DNA of 64,000 nt, taken from the NCBI GenBank assembly GCA_002382085.1, contig DFZK01000004.1:45425-109424 (forward strand). The letters run 5' to 3'. The translations under genes were made by a program, and so were the position numbers. The notes under the pieces are model-generated. The model searched no databases, was not told the origin of the DNA, and saw only the letters and a program-made list of their open reading frames with translations. Shown here in pieces: positions 1-9,254 of this stretch (position 1 is the first letter of the stretch; the number at the start of each line of letters is the position of its first letter). The DNA comes from Sulfurospirillum sp. UBA4058. GTDB taxonomy: Bacteria; Campylobacterota; Campylobacteria; Campylobacterales; Sulfurospirillaceae.

Positions 1-1287
1 TTAAAGTTCGTATTTGGGAGTTCTCTCAAGCGGTCCTAAGTAGTGTTGTCGCGGACGGGCGATCTTCATATCGGGCTGTTCTTTGAGCTCAATCCATTGT
101 GCGATCCATCCGGGCGTTCGACCGATAACGAAAATAACCGCAAACATCTCTTTCGGAATTTTAAGTGCTTGCAAGATGAGTCCCGAATAAAAATCGATAT
201 TCGGATAGAGTTTACGCTTAATAAAATAGTCGTCATTCAAGGCGATCTCTTCGATGCGGTGTGCCACCGCCATCAATTCGGTATCCAACGCCAAATCGCT
301 GACCAACTGTTTTTGAAGGTTTTTCAAAATCGTCGCACGAGGATCGAAATTTTTATACACGCGATGCCCAAAACCCATCAATCGAAACGGATCGTTCGGA
401 TCTTTCGCTTTGGCAATATATTTATCGACGTTTTCCACTTTTCCGATCATCTCCAACTGGCGAATGACCGACTCGTTTGCACCGCCGTGCGCTCGACCCC
501 ATAATGCCCCGATACCGGCACTAATCGCCGCGTAAGGGTGCGCATGGGTTGACGCAACGACGCGAACCGCCGTCGTGGAGGCATTTTGCTCATGATCGGC
601 ATGGAGCGTAAAAATCGTATCGAGGGCTTTGACTTCAATCGGTTTGAGATCGATATGATGATGCGGATAACCTCGCAACATGTACAAAAAGTTTTCAGTA
701 AACCCTTTATCCAAATCGGGATAGATAATCGGAAGCCCTTGCGAATAACGGTATGAAAATGCCGCAATCGTAGGAATTTTCGCAACGACGCGGTGTGCCA
801 TCTCTTTGACTTGATCGGGCGAATCCAAATCGAGATGATCGAAATAAAAAGCCGAAAGCGCGGAAACCGCCGCAGAGAGAATCGCCATCGGATGAGCGTT
901 ATCCGGAAATGCGTCGAAGAGTTTTCGCATACTTTCGTGAATAAACGAACGTTTTTTGAGCTCCGTTAAAAAGTTTTTGTATTCGTCTTTAGAGGGTAGC
1001 TCTTTGTGTAAAAGTAGATATGCCGTATCCAAAAAAGATTTTTTGGTTGCTAAATATTCGATGTCGTATCCTCGATACATCAATTTGCCGATGTCGCCGT
1101 CGATGTACGTGATGCGTGAGCGACAGCTTGCGGTCGAGGTAAAACCGCGATCAAGCGTAAACATTCCCGTTTCGGGATAAAACGTAGAGATATCGACGAC
1201 ATCGGGTCCCATCGTAGATTTTAAAATCGGAAATTCAAAAGTTTTACCCGTACGATTGTCGGTGAGGCTAATAGAATCTTTACTCAT
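1..1287 (-). CDS. gltA: Citrate synthase (type II)
   Basis: Condenses oxaloacetate and acetyl-CoA to citrate, the entry step of the TCA cycle, in the cytoplasm. The 428-residue protein has the full citrate synthase layout. Visible family motifs are the HEQNASTTAVR region, the HGGANESV segment, and GFGHRVYKNFDPRA, which carries substrate and catalytic residues. The length is normal for type II enzymes. An upstream in-frame ATG at 1293 directly abuts the AAGGA ribosome-binding site. The second ATG (protein MSKDS...) has proper spacing and is taken as the start. The stop codon is the first three bases of the window, so the gene is complete. Confidence 0.95.
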   Translation of the reverse strand: MSKDSISLTDNRTGKTFEFPILKSTMGPDVVDISTFYPETGMFTLDRGFTSTASCRSRITYIDGDIGKLMYRGYDIEYLATKKSFLDTAYLLLHKELPSKDEYKNFLTELKKRSFIHESMRKLFDAFPDNAHPMAILSAAVSALSAFYFDHLDLDSPDQVKEMAHRVVAKIPTIAAFSYRYSQGLPIIYPDLDKGFTENFLYMLRGYPHHHIDLKPIEVKALDTIFTLHADHEQNASTTAVRVVASTHAHPYAAISAGIGALWGRAHGGANESVIRQLEMIGKVENVDKYIAKAKDPNDPFRLMGFGHRVYKNFDPRATILKNLQKQLVSDLALDTELMAVAHRIEEIALNDDYFIKRKLYPNIDFYSGLILQALKIPKEMFAVIFVIGRTPGWIAQWIELKEQPDMKIARPRQHYLGPLERTPKYEL

Positions 1288-1313
1288 ACGCATCCTTTTT
1301 CAAATAATAATTT

Positions 1314-1363
1314 ATTATATCAAATCTTTTGTTTTGCACATAGTCTAAATTGTAAGCACAATT
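1314..1363 (-). promoter_or_regulatory. Probable gltA promoter with upstream inverted repeat
   Basis: On the minus strand a perfect TATAAT lies at 1314-1319, about 27 bases before the gltA start. About 30 bp further upstream is a perfect inverted repeat, AATTGT-AAGC-ACAATT (1348-1363), flanked by CTA/TAG, so the symmetry extends further outwards. Its place just above the expected -35 region suits a regulator site. The regulator is unknown. Confidence 0.4.
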
Positions 1364-1518
1364 GAATTAGAGAGAAGATGATTTCATAAGTTAGTTTAAA
1401 AATTTTAGAATCACGTGATGATCGAATCTCTCGGTTAAACCATAAAAGGTAAAATTGCGAAAAAAAAGGAAAAATCTTTTGCTAAGCGGCGTTGGTATCG
1501 TGCGTAGAGTTTAAGGCT

Positions 1519-2361
1519 CTACGCATGACATGTCAGGGCGATTTCATAGCCTAAGCGTTCGATCATCGCACGGTCGCGTGCGGGAAGTTCGCCTTTGGTC
1601 GTAAGGTAGTCTCCGATAACGATGGCATCCGCACCCGCTTCAAAAATATCGCATTCGGGCGAAAAGGTCGTCTCTCTTCCTCCTGCGACCATTAAGCGTG
1701 TTTGCGGAAGGGCTTTGCGTATTTGCCTTAAAATAGTCAATGCCTCATCCTCGCTTAGATGTGCTGCTTGAAGCGGCAATGCCGGATTATGGATAAAAAA
1801 GTTGATCGGCATCGTAAAAGGGTTGAGCGATTGGACGCTTTGAATAAACGCTTGACGGTCTTCTTCGCTTTCTCCCAACCCGAAAATACCGCCGCTGCAA
1901 AGAGCCAATCCCGCTTCTAGGGCATTGAGACAGGTTTGGTAGCGTGCTTCCCACGAATGCGTCGTACAAATACGCTCGTAAAAGGCTTTAGAGGTTTCAA
2001 GGTTATGGTTGTACGCGTCAACGCCGGCATTTTTGAGCGTTTTGAGTTGGTCGACGCTCGCGATACCGTTACAGGCGATAAGATGAATCTCTTGGAGTTC
2101 CGCTTTAACCGCACGTGCCGCTTCGCAAACGTAAGAGAGCTTTTTATCGTCCAACCCTAAACCGGAGGTAACCAAACAAAAGCCGATCGCTCCGTTTTTG
2201 GCGGCATTCTTGGCTTCAAAAACGATTTGCTCGATCGATTTGTATTTGTAATGCGCAATATCGGCTCGGTGATGCGCGCTTTGCGTGCAAAAGCCGCAAT
2301 CCTCCGCACAGCTTCCGCTAGAGATATTACTAATAGCACATAAAAAGATAGATTTTTTCAT
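1519..2361 (-). CDS. bioB: Biotin synthase
   Basis: Radical SAM enzyme that inserts sulfur into dethiobiotin to make biotin. The N-terminus carries the CAEDCGFC motif (CxxxCxxC), which ligates the SAM-binding [4Fe-4S] cluster. The YNHNLETS and GGIFGLGE segments typical of BioB follow. At 280 residues it matches the short Campylobacterota form. It lies downstream of topA on the same strand, 50 bp away. A hairpin with 8-bp arms (1502-1509 and 1517-1524) overlaps the stop codon but has no strong T-run, so termination there is uncertain. Confidence 0.95.
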   Translation of the reverse strand: MKKSIFLCAISNISSGSCAEDCGFCTQSAHHRADIAHYKYKSIEQIVFEAKNAAKNGAIGFCLVTSGLGLDDKKLSYVCEAARAVKAELQEIHLIACNGIASVDQLKTLKNAGVDAYNHNLETSKAFYERICTTHSWEARYQTCLNALEAGLALCSGGIFGLGESEEDRQAFIQSVQSLNPFTMPINFFIHNPALPLQAAHLSEDEALTILRQIRKALPQTRLMVAGGRETTFSPECDIFEAGADAIVIGDYLTTKGELPARDRAMIERLGYEIALTCHA

Positions 2362-2411
2362 AGACGGTATATTCCTTCGTAATCGGTCTGGAAGAGAAAC
2401 AAAGACGCTTT

Positions 2412-4496
2412 TTATGCGTCTTCTTTATGTTTGCATTTAATGCACTCAAAAATCTCTTTTTTACGCAGTTCGCGTTTGGCCATAATGTAGCCGCATTCGG
2501 GGCATTTTTTATCGGTCGGCTCGTAGTTGGAGATAAATTTGCATTTAGGGTAGTTTCCGCATCCGAAAAATTTTCCGCGACGGGAACTTCGCTCGATAAT
2601 CTCGCCTCCGCATTCGGGACACGGAACGCTTAAGGTAATTTTTTCCTTCGGTGCGGCGGCGGTCGTCTTTTTAAGGTTTTGCGTATATTTACATGTAGGA
2701 TACGTACTACACGCGATAAATTCGCCGAAGCGCCCTTTTCGTTTGACGAGTTCTTTGCCGCATTCGGGGCACATTTCACCGGTAAAGACGACCACTTTTT
2801 GGCTTTCGATACCTGTTTTTCCCTTGGCGACTTGCGCTTCGAACGGCTCGTAAAACTCCCACAAAATCGATTGCCAGTCCTCTTTATCTTCGGCGATAAG
2901 GTCTAAACGCTCTTCCATCGTCGAGGTAAACGACGAATCGACGATCTGCGGAAAGTGTTTTTCCAAAAGCTCGGTGACTTGAAACGCGATTTCGGTGGGA
3001 ACGATCTGCTTTTTCTCGATACCGATGTACTCGCGTGCGGTGAGTACCGAAATCGTCGGTGCGTAGGTCGAAGGACGACCGATGCCCAAACTTTCAAGTT
3101 TTTTAATCAAACTTGCTTCGGAGTAGCGAGAAGGCGGTTCGGTAAAGTGCTGATTGGCGTCTAGTTTGCTGAGTGTGACGGTTTCGTTGAGCGTCAGGTT
3201 AGGAAGGAGTTTATCTTTGTCGTTGTCCCCGTAGACTTTGTAAAAGCCTTCGAAAAGAAGCTTCCGTCCTGTTGCTTTGAATTTTCCGTGGGCACTTTCA
3301 AAAATGAGGGTTTGCGACTCGAAGCGCGCATTGGTCATTTGGGACGCTAAAAAGCGATTGTAAATAAGCGCGTAGAGCTTGAATTCGTCGGGTTTAAGGT
3401 ACTCTTTGGCAATTTCGGGCGTAAACGCTAAGATGGTGGGACGAATCGCTTCGTGCGCCTCTTGCGCTCCTTTACTTTTGTTCGCGTAAAAGCGAGGTTT
3501 TTCCGGTAAATATGCTTCGCCGTAGGTTTTTAAAATCGTTTCGCGTGCCGAATGAATCGCCTCTTGCGCAACGTTTAAAGAGTCGGTTCGCATGTACGTG
3601 ATGACGCCCATCGTGCCTAAGTGCGTTTGCACGCCCTCGTAGAGCGTTTGCGCCAAGATCATCGTCTTTTTAGGAGAGTACCCTAAAGAGCTTGAAGCAC
3701 TTTGCTGAAGCGTCGAGGTCATAAACGCGGGACTTGGGGAACTTTCGCGTTCTTTCTTCTCGATCAACGCAACCTGAAAGCTTTCGTGAAGCAACGTCTC
3801 TTTGATCTGGGTAGCACGAGCGGCGTTCGTGATGCTCATCTTGTCGATTTTAGTTCCCTCAAACTCGATTAACGAGGCTTCGACGGTTTTGTTAAAGAGC
3901 GCATCGATGCTCCAAAACTCCTCTTCTTTAAACGCTCGGATCTCTTTCTCGCGATCGACGACGATTTTCAACGTGGAAGATTGAACCCTGCCGGCACTCA
4001 GCCCTTTTTGGATTTTCGAAGAGAGCAACGGAGAGAGTTTATAACCGACGATACGATCCAATAAACGTCTGGCTTGTTGCGCGTTAATACTACTTTCGTC
4101 TAAAACGCGCGGATGTTCCAACGCATGCGTAATAGCGTGTTTGGTAATTTCGTGGAACACGATGCGCGGTAAGCTTTTGGGATCTTTTCCGATCGCCGTA
4201 GCGATGTGAAAGCCGATCGCCTCTCCTTCTCGATCCTCATCGGTCGCGATATAGACTTGATCCGCCTCTTTTGCCAACTCCTTGATCTCTTTGACCACGC
4301 TTGCGTGATCTTTGGAGACGCGGTATTCGGGAATAAAAACTTTGTCTTCGATTTTGATACCGAAACTGCTTTTGGGAAGATCGCGAATATGACCCTTCGA
4401 TGCGACAACCGTATAGTTTTTACCTAAAAAATTCTTAATCGTTTTTGCTTTTGTCGGGGATTCGACGATAATGAGATTTTTCACTAATTTTTCCAT
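2412..4496 (-). CDS. topA: DNA topoisomerase I
   Basis: Type IA topoisomerase that relaxes negative supercoils. The N-terminal TOPRIM domain (VESPTKAKTI ... DEDREGE, residues about 8-120) is followed by the catalytic-tyrosine motif TYMRTDS near residue 300. The C-terminus has three cysteine zinc fingers beginning CPECGKELV, CPECGGEII and CPECGYIM. The length of 694 residues is normal. The start ATG is 2 bp from a TTTACATGTAAA palindrome, which therefore occupies the ribosome-binding-site region. Another near-copy inside the gene encodes part of the first zinc finger (YPTCKY). Confidence 0.96.
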   Translation of the reverse strand: MEKLVKNLIIVESPTKAKTIKNFLGKNYTVVASKGHIRDLPKSSFGIKIEDKVFIPEYRVSKDHASVVKEIKELAKEADQVYIATDEDREGEAIGFHIATAIGKDPKSLPRIVFHEITKHAITHALEHPRVLDESSINAQQARRLLDRIVGYKLSPLLSSKIQKGLSAGRVQSSTLKIVVDREKEIRAFKEEEFWSIDALFNKTVEASLIEFEGTKIDKMSITNAARATQIKETLLHESFQVALIEKKERESSPSPAFMTSTLQQSASSSLGYSPKKTMILAQTLYEGVQTHLGTMGVITYMRTDSLNVAQEAIHSARETILKTYGEAYLPEKPRFYANKSKGAQEAHEAIRPTILAFTPEIAKEYLKPDEFKLYALIYNRFLASQMTNARFESQTLIFESAHGKFKATGRKLLFEGFYKVYGDNDKDKLLPNLTLNETVTLSKLDANQHFTEPPSRYSEASLIKKLESLGIGRPSTYAPTISVLTAREYIGIEKKQIVPTEIAFQVTELLEKHFPQIVDSSFTSTMEERLDLIAEDKEDWQSILWEFYEPFEAQVAKGKTGIESQKVVVFTGEMCPECGKELVKRKGRFGEFIACSTYPTCKYTQNLKKTTAAAPKEKITLSVPCPECGGEIIERSSRRGKFFGCGNYPKCKFISNYEPTDKKCPECGYIMAKRELRKKEIFECIKCKHKEDA

Positions 4497-4497
4497 C

Positions 4498-4509
4498 TTT
4501 ACATGTAAA
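4498..4509. repeat. TTTACATGTAAA palindrome upstream of topA (member of a genome-wide-looking repeat family)
   Basis: Perfect 12-bp palindrome directly in front of topA. The core TTACATGTAA is found perfectly at 4499, 11411, 14407, 14491, 14839, 15358, 15946, 16961, 20862, 21237, 23432, 24544, 35667, 35890, 39674, 45138, 45742, 46240, 47143, 48701, 50508, 51039, 54584, 55458, 59487, 61172, 63071 and 63336 (start positions of the 10-mer). Near-copies lie around 2689, 7685, 8260, 10423, 28-nt-wide context at 32106 and 32350, and at 36028, 38148, 41853 and 54022. Most are inside genes, read as LHVK, LHVN, FTCK or LTCK. The function is unknown. Confidence 0.9.
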
Positions 4510-4563
4510 CATTTTTGCGTATTCTATCTAAAAAAAAATCTTTTGAAAACTATGCGTTAAAAC

Positions 4564-4591
4564 TAAAGTTTTTTTTGAGGGTGTCGATCTT
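4564..4591 (+). promoter_or_regulatory. Possible sigma-28 (FliA) promoter of the flagellin gene
   Basis: TAAAG at 4564-4568 is followed after a spacer of about 15 bp by TCGATCTT ending at 4591, resembling the FliA pattern TAAA-N15-CGATA of flagellin genes. It lies about 55 bases upstream of the flagellin start. The call rests on sequence resemblance and on gene identity. Confidence 0.5.
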
Positions 4592-4643
4592 GTTTTCATC
4601 AAAGGCAAGGATGCCTGCGAAATTACAGATAAAAGGATTTATC

Positions 4644-7070
4644 ATGGGTTTCCGTATTAATACTAACACCGCTGCCTTGACGGCTCACACAAGTGCAACG
4701 ATGAACAACAGAAGTTTGGACAACTCTCTTGCCAAACTTTCTTCAGGTCTTCGCATCAACAAAGCGGCAGATGACGCTTCAGGTCTTGCAATTGCAGACT
4801 CTTTGAGATCTCAAGCAAGTTCTTTGGCTCAAGCCGTCTCTAACGGTAACGATGCGATCGGTTTGATTCAAACGGCGGACGGTGCTCTTAACGAGTACTC
4901 TTCAATCCTTGATACCATCAAAACCAAAGCGACTCAAGCTGCAAGTGATGGTCAAAACTCTACTACCCGTTTAGCGATCCAAAAAGATATCGATAAGTTG
5001 ATGGAAGAACTTAACATCATCGCAAAAACGACATCTTTCAACGGTCAAAAACTTCTTTCAGGTACCTTTACCAACAAAGAATTCCAAATGGGTTCGAGCG
5101 CAAACGAGAGCGTAAAAGTCAGTATCGCTTCTGCTCAAACAAGCCAAATCGGACAAATTAGTACGGCTGATTTGTCACTTGCAAGTGCCGGCGTTAACCA
5201 ACTTACGCTTAAAAGTGCTACTTCGGGCAAAGAAATTCAACTTGCTTCCGTTAACATTCAATCCGACAACGATCCAGAACACGGTATGGGAAAACTTGCC
5301 GACTTGATTAACCAATACACGGGCGACACGGGAATTTCCGCAAAAGCGGTTGTTACCAGTACGACGGCGGCCATTACTGCCGGTACGACGGGTAGCGATT
5401 TTGCCATCAACGGCGTTAACATCGGTTCTATCAATGTTGCTGCGAACGATGCGGACGGTACGCTTTTAACGGCGATTAACAACAAATCAACCGAAACGGG
5501 CGTCACTGCAAGCAAAACGACCGACGGTAAAATCACGCTTACGTCAACAGACGGTAGAGCAATCAGCGTTACGGGCGATCTTTCCGGCGTTACGACAAGC
5601 ACCAATAAAGACTTAAGCACCGTAGGTCACCTTGAAGTTACCCAAGCAGGTTCTTCTACGTTCCAAATTACGGGTTCAAAAATGGGTGCCGCAGTAGGCG
5701 TTACTGTAGGTATTTCAGGAGATACTACAACCGTAGAAGATTCTGTTTTAGCTGTAGGCACGGTACTTGCTACAGGTTCTACGTTAGCAGCGGGTAGTGT
5801 TGTCGGTGGAGATTTTACATTTGTCTCTTCTACTTTTACGGCGACAAAAGATACCGTACTTAAAGCAGGTTCTACTATCGCTTCGGCATCTACGATCGGT
5901 GAAGGTAGCGTTCTTGGTGGTAACCTTATTACTACCGGTACGACTACGTTAAGCAGTGATATGTTGATCAAGGCAGGTTCAGTTCTTGCTTCCGGTACCA
6001 CATTTGATGCAGGTACGGTATTGCAACAAGATATTACGGCAACCGGTGGTGAAGTATTTAAAGCGGGTACGGTTCTTCATAAAGATATTGTATTAAGCGG
6101 ATCAATTACCCTTGCTAAAGATATGGTAATGAAGGTAGATATCTCTTCAGCAAGTGCTGCTATTACAACCGGTAGCACGTTATTAGCCGGTAGCGTATTA
6201 GGCGCAGATTTTGTAGTTAATTCAGCATCTAATATGGTTATTAACCAAGATATGACCATCAAAAAAGATAGCGTTCTTATTTCAGGAAGTATTTTGAAAG
6301 CAGGAACGGTTATTGGCGATAAATTATCTATAGGTGATGCAACGCTTACCACAACGGTAGAATCCAAATTGGCAGCTTCTTCCGTATTGGCTTCTTCAAC
6401 ATCTATTAAAGAGAATTCTACGTTAGGTGCTGCGATTGTAACAAGCGGTGATAAATCTCTTAACCAAGATATGGTCATTAAAGAAGGTTCTATCTTGAAA
6501 TCAGGTACCGTATTAAAATCAGGTACCGTTATTAATCAAGATTTAACTGCACAACAAGTCAACAGCGGTGTTGGACCTGGTATTAAAGCCGGAACTTTAA
6601 CATCGGATGTTACATTAACAGCGGATGTCGTAGTAGATCAAGATTTTACTATGATCAAAGGCTCTGGAACAGCTGCTTCAATCAAAGCGGGTTCTACTAT
6701 AGCGATGAATACCAGCGGCGGACAAGATAGCGTTGAACTTGAAAATGAAGCGTTTAGCAACCTTTCCAATATCGACGTTACGAGCTTAGAAGGTGCTATG
6801 AAAGCCATCGACATCGTTACTGCGGCGATTACCAACCTTGATAGTATTCGTTCAGATCTCGGTTCTGTTCAAAACCAAATCACGAGTACGATCAACAACA
6901 TCTCCGTAACGCAAGTAAACGTTAAATCAGCGGAATCTAATATCCGTGACGTTGACTTTGCTGCCGAGTCAGCAAGCTTCTCAAAATATAACATTCTTGC
7001 GCAATCAGGAAGTTATGCGATGAGTCAAGCAAACTCAGTACAACAAAACGTTCTCAAATTATTACAATAA
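4644..7070 (+). CDS. flaA: Flagellin, unusually long, with repeat-built central domain
   Basis: Structural subunit of the flagellar filament, 808 residues from the ATG that follows AAAAGGA at 4631-4637. The N-terminal D0/D1 region (NTNTAALTAHTSA ... SSGLRINKAADDASGLAIAD) and C-terminal D0 region (AAESASFSKYNILAQSGSY ... QQNVLKLLQ) are canonical. Campylobacterota flagellins usually have about 490-580 residues, so roughly 250 are extra. They lie at residues about 360-690, in a Gly/Ser/Thr/Val-rich repeat region (nt 5728-6720) built from variants of KAGSVL, SGTVL, AGTVL and DMxIK. This stretch looks more AT-rich than the preceding one. It is next to the pseudaminic-acid/Maf operon, so it is the likely glycosylation target. 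The flaA symbol is by analogy. Confidence 0.93.
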   Translation: MGFRINTNTAALTAHTSATMNNRSLDNSLAKLSSGLRINKAADDASGLAIADSLRSQASSLAQAVSNGNDAIGLIQTADGALNEYSSILDTIKTKATQAASDGQNSTTRLAIQKDIDKLMEELNIIAKTTSFNGQKLLSGTFTNKEFQMGSSANESVKVSIASAQTSQIGQISTADLSLASAGVNQLTLKSATSGKEIQLASVNIQSDNDPEHGMGKLADLINQYTGDTGISAKAVVTSTTAAITAGTTGSDFAINGVNIGSINVAANDADGTLLTAINNKSTETGVTASKTTDGKITLTSTDGRAISVTGDLSGVTTSTNKDLSTVGHLEVTQAGSSTFQITGSKMGAAVGVTVGISGDTTTVEDSVLAVGTVLATGSTLAAGSVVGGDFTFVSSTFTATKDTVLKAGSTIASASTIGEGSVLGGNLITTGTTTLSSDMLIKAGSVLASGTTFDAGTVLQQDITATGGEVFKAGTVLHKDIVLSGSITLAKDMVMKVDISSASAAITTGSTLLAGSVLGADFVVNSASNMVINQDMTIKKDSVLISGSILKAGTVIGDKLSIGDATLTTTVESKLAASSVLASSTSIKENSTLGAAIVTSGDKSLNQDMVIKEGSILKSGTVLKSGTVINQDLTAQQVNSGVGPGIKAGTLTSDVTLTADVVVDQDFTMIKGSGTAASIKAGSTIAMNTSGGQDSVELENEAFSNLSNIDVTSLEGAMKAIDIVTAAITNLDSIRSDLGSVQNQITSTINNISVTQVNVKSAESNIRDVDFAAESASFSKYNILAQSGSYAMSQANSVQQNVLKLLQ
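5728..6720 (+). repeat. Degenerate protein-level repeats in the flagellin central domain
   Basis: The encoded segment repeats a loose unit: (D)MxIKAGSVLxSGTxLxAGTVLxxD followed by a Gly/Thr/Ser linker. DTVLKAGS, DMLIKAGS, DMVMKVD, DMTIKKDS and DMVIKEGS begin successive units at uneven 36-73 residue intervals. Alternating small and hydrophobic residues suggest stacked beta-strands (inference). At 6498-6533 a tandem DNA duplication survives: AAATCAGGTACCGT occurs twice, 18 bp apart. Confidence 0.75.
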
Positions 7071-7097
7071 TTTGAGGTTGTTTCTGCGAAAACGTAC

Positions 7098-7233
7098 TTA
7101 AACTACTTCAGTAGTTTAAATAGAGTAGCGTAAGCTATGGGTACGTTTCTTTGAATTTGACTAAGGTCGCTTTAGCGGCCTTAGCGAAGTGTCGTAAAAC
7201 CCGTATAGCATTATTACGCTATACGGGTTTTTG
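7098..7233 (+). terminator. Three successive hairpins ending in an intrinsic terminator after flagellin
   Basis: Downstream of the flagellin stop are hairpins at 7098-7119 (10-bp arms, TTAAACTACT/AGTAGTTTAA), 7161-7184 (CTAAGG/CCTTAG) and 7196-7232. The last has arms AAAACCCGTATAGC and GCTATACGGGTTTT with a T-run and is the clear Rho-independent terminator. It sits between convergent genes and may serve the maf operon in the other direction too, since its left arm supplies a T4 run on the minus strand. Confidence 0.85.
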
Positions 7234-7235
7234 TA

Positions 7236-9242
7236 TTACTTCAAAAAACTTGTTAGTTTTGAAATATACAATTCTGAGATTTTAAAGAGTTGGTGTACAA
7301 GTAACGTATTGAGCGGAACAATATGCTTTTCCGGATGATTTAGTTCTTGCGTATTGAATAGATCGTAAATGTAGCTAAGAATAATTTGAAAATATTGATA
7401 GTAAACTTCCGCTAAATTGGAGCCTGTCTTATTCTCCATATCGCTTAAATCCCATGAAAGCTTTGCTAAAGTATCAAGATAAGCCTCTTGATTTAGATAT
7501 TTTTTCTTTTGAAACGCTTTGATAATCTTTTCAAGTTTTTTAGCTTCGTTCACTTGGTAAATCATTTGTGCGCGATCTTTTTCATTGAAGTGTGATTCGG
7601 ATATCGTATTAAAAAAAGTTGCAATTTTTGCTTGTGTCTCTCCGTACTGAAGCGGAGCATATACTTCCCAGTCAAAATTTTCAACATGTAAAGGTTCGCA
7701 ATGTTTGAGATAAGCACCGTTGCTTAGATTGTAAATAGATTGATCCGGATGTTTCAGTTTTTCCGTAAATACCGATGCTTGCTCTAAAGAAAGTTTGAAT
7801 GCAGGCAGGGTAGGAATAAGATCTAAAAAATTTCCTTTGACAAAAGATGCAGAGTTTTTGGGATCCAAGGAAGCCGATTGCTGGTCTATCACTGCGGTAG
7901 CTTGATAGGGGTGATACCCGCCGTGAGTTTGCAATGTGTCTGGATCAAGAGCTAGATCAACGCCTAACATATACATTGTAGAGATACCTAGAATCAACAT
8001 AAGTCCTAAAGTATATTCTCCGACGCTCGGTGCCGAGAAGTATCCAAATCCTTTTTTATATTCCGTCCCCTGCTCAATAAAATATATATTCTCTTTTTTA
8101 AACCGATTTACGGTGCTTTCATCGACATTGGATGCAAGGATCATCTTAATATCATTGAAATATGTTTCTGAATTGAGTCCTTCAAAAAGTAATTCGGTGT
8201 CTTCACCCGGGTCTATATGGACGACAATATTGGGTTTAAGTCCGTGGGCATCTAAAAGTCTACATGTAGAAAGTGCGGAAACAATAATAAAACGCTCTCG
8301 ATTGGCTTTAAGCCAGTTAATGTTTTTGAGTGTAGACGGGCCTGAAAAAACCATCAAGACAGGTTTTTCACTGAGAATATTACCCTCTTTAGCGTGATAT
8401 CGTGCCATTATATTCATAAATGCATAGTTTTGAACTAAATATTTCGGTGAGTCGATATAGCGCAATAAAACAGCACTATAGCCATAATTGATATAACTTT
8501 GAGAAAGGACATGTGATTGAAATCGTTGTAGGTCACTTTGATAATTTTGCGTAAAAGGAATATGTTTGATGTTGAGATTATAGTTGTTGCCTGTATTTAG
8601 GAACTCGATAAAAGCGTCTCTTTCTTGTACCTCATCATCGGTAAGCGAAAAGTAGACAATACAATTTTTTAAAACATTCTCATAGTCGGTGACAAATAAT
8701 GAAAGTCTAAATATTTCAAGATTTTTTTCTTTGATAAAAACAACTCTAGGACAAAGCTTTTCAATAATACCTTGAAGATAGAGCCCAAGACCGATACCTA
8801 AGAAGATTATTTTATTTGAACGCTTCATATATGTTGAGTCATCGGCATATCTTTTTGTATAATTGATGATTTTGATAGTTGCCCATAATGCATTGTGAAA
8901 GGAAAGGGTGCTTTTATCGACGGCTTCTGCATGCTCGTCTGAAGCATAAACATATTTTTGAGCTTTGAAGACAGCACCCGTACGTTTTAAATCAAAAGTA
9001 TTTACGACATTTTGGGCTGCTTTGATGCTATTTTCTTTATATAAAAATTCGTTAGTTGCAAGTTCTAAAACATCAAAATAGCCTTCCTCTTTATACTCTA
9101 ATGCATAATGCTCCTGATAATGCCCATCCTCAATAAGTTGGTTTAGCAGTACAATTTTGTGGTAAACGGTCGGATGATGTTGTTGTAAAAAAGTAAGATT
9201 TTTTGCAAATGTAGCAAGAGCATTTTGTGTAATATCGTTCAT
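7236..9242 (-). CDS. maf: Motility accessory factor (Maf), flagellin glycosyltransferase-like (DUF115)
   Basis: Maf proteins transfer nonulosonic acids such as pseudaminic acid to flagellin serines and threonines before export. The 668-residue protein has an N-terminal region (IIFLGIGLGLYLQ, a nucleotide-binding-like turn) and a central MAF_flag10/DUF115 core (KPVLMVFSGPSTLKN, then KPNIVVHIDPG and GVDLALD). It is the last gene of the pse operon, 12 bp after hisF, and points towards the flagellin gene. AAAGGA precedes the start. The exact sugar and acceptor sites are inferred from context. Confidence 0.88.
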   Translation of the reverse strand: MNDITQNALATFAKNLTFLQQHHPTVYHKIVLLNQLIEDGHYQEHYALEYKEEGYFDVLELATNEFLYKENSIKAAQNVVNTFDLKRTGAVFKAQKYVYASDEHAEAVDKSTLSFHNALWATIKIINYTKRYADDSTYMKRSNKIIFLGIGLGLYLQGIIEKLCPRVVFIKEKNLEIFRLSLFVTDYENVLKNCIVYFSLTDDEVQERDAFIEFLNTGNNYNLNIKHIPFTQNYQSDLQRFQSHVLSQSYINYGYSAVLLRYIDSPKYLVQNYAFMNIMARYHAKEGNILSEKPVLMVFSGPSTLKNINWLKANRERFIIVSALSTCRLLDAHGLKPNIVVHIDPGEDTELLFEGLNSETYFNDIKMILASNVDESTVNRFKKENIYFIEQGTEYKKGFGYFSAPSVGEYTLGLMLILGISTMYMLGVDLALDPDTLQTHGGYHPYQATAVIDQQSASLDPKNSASFVKGNFLDLIPTLPAFKLSLEQASVFTEKLKHPDQSIYNLSNGAYLKHCEPLHVENFDWEVYAPLQYGETQAKIATFFNTISESHFNEKDRAQMIYQVNEAKKLEKIIKAFQKKKYLNQEAYLDTLAKLSWDLSDMENKTGSNLAEVYYQYFQIILSYIYDLFNTQELNHPEKHIVPLNTLLVHQLFKISELYISKLTSFLK

Positions 9243-9254
9243 AAGAAATCCTTT

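Noticed and set aside
43..504. 153-codon open frame antisense to gltA
   Set aside because: It lies within a fully conserved citrate synthase gene and has no protein-like features.
5258..6835. Long open frames antisense to the flagellin repeats
   Set aside because: They follow from the repetitive, stop-poor sequence of the flagellin repeats; there are no starts with ribosome-binding sites.
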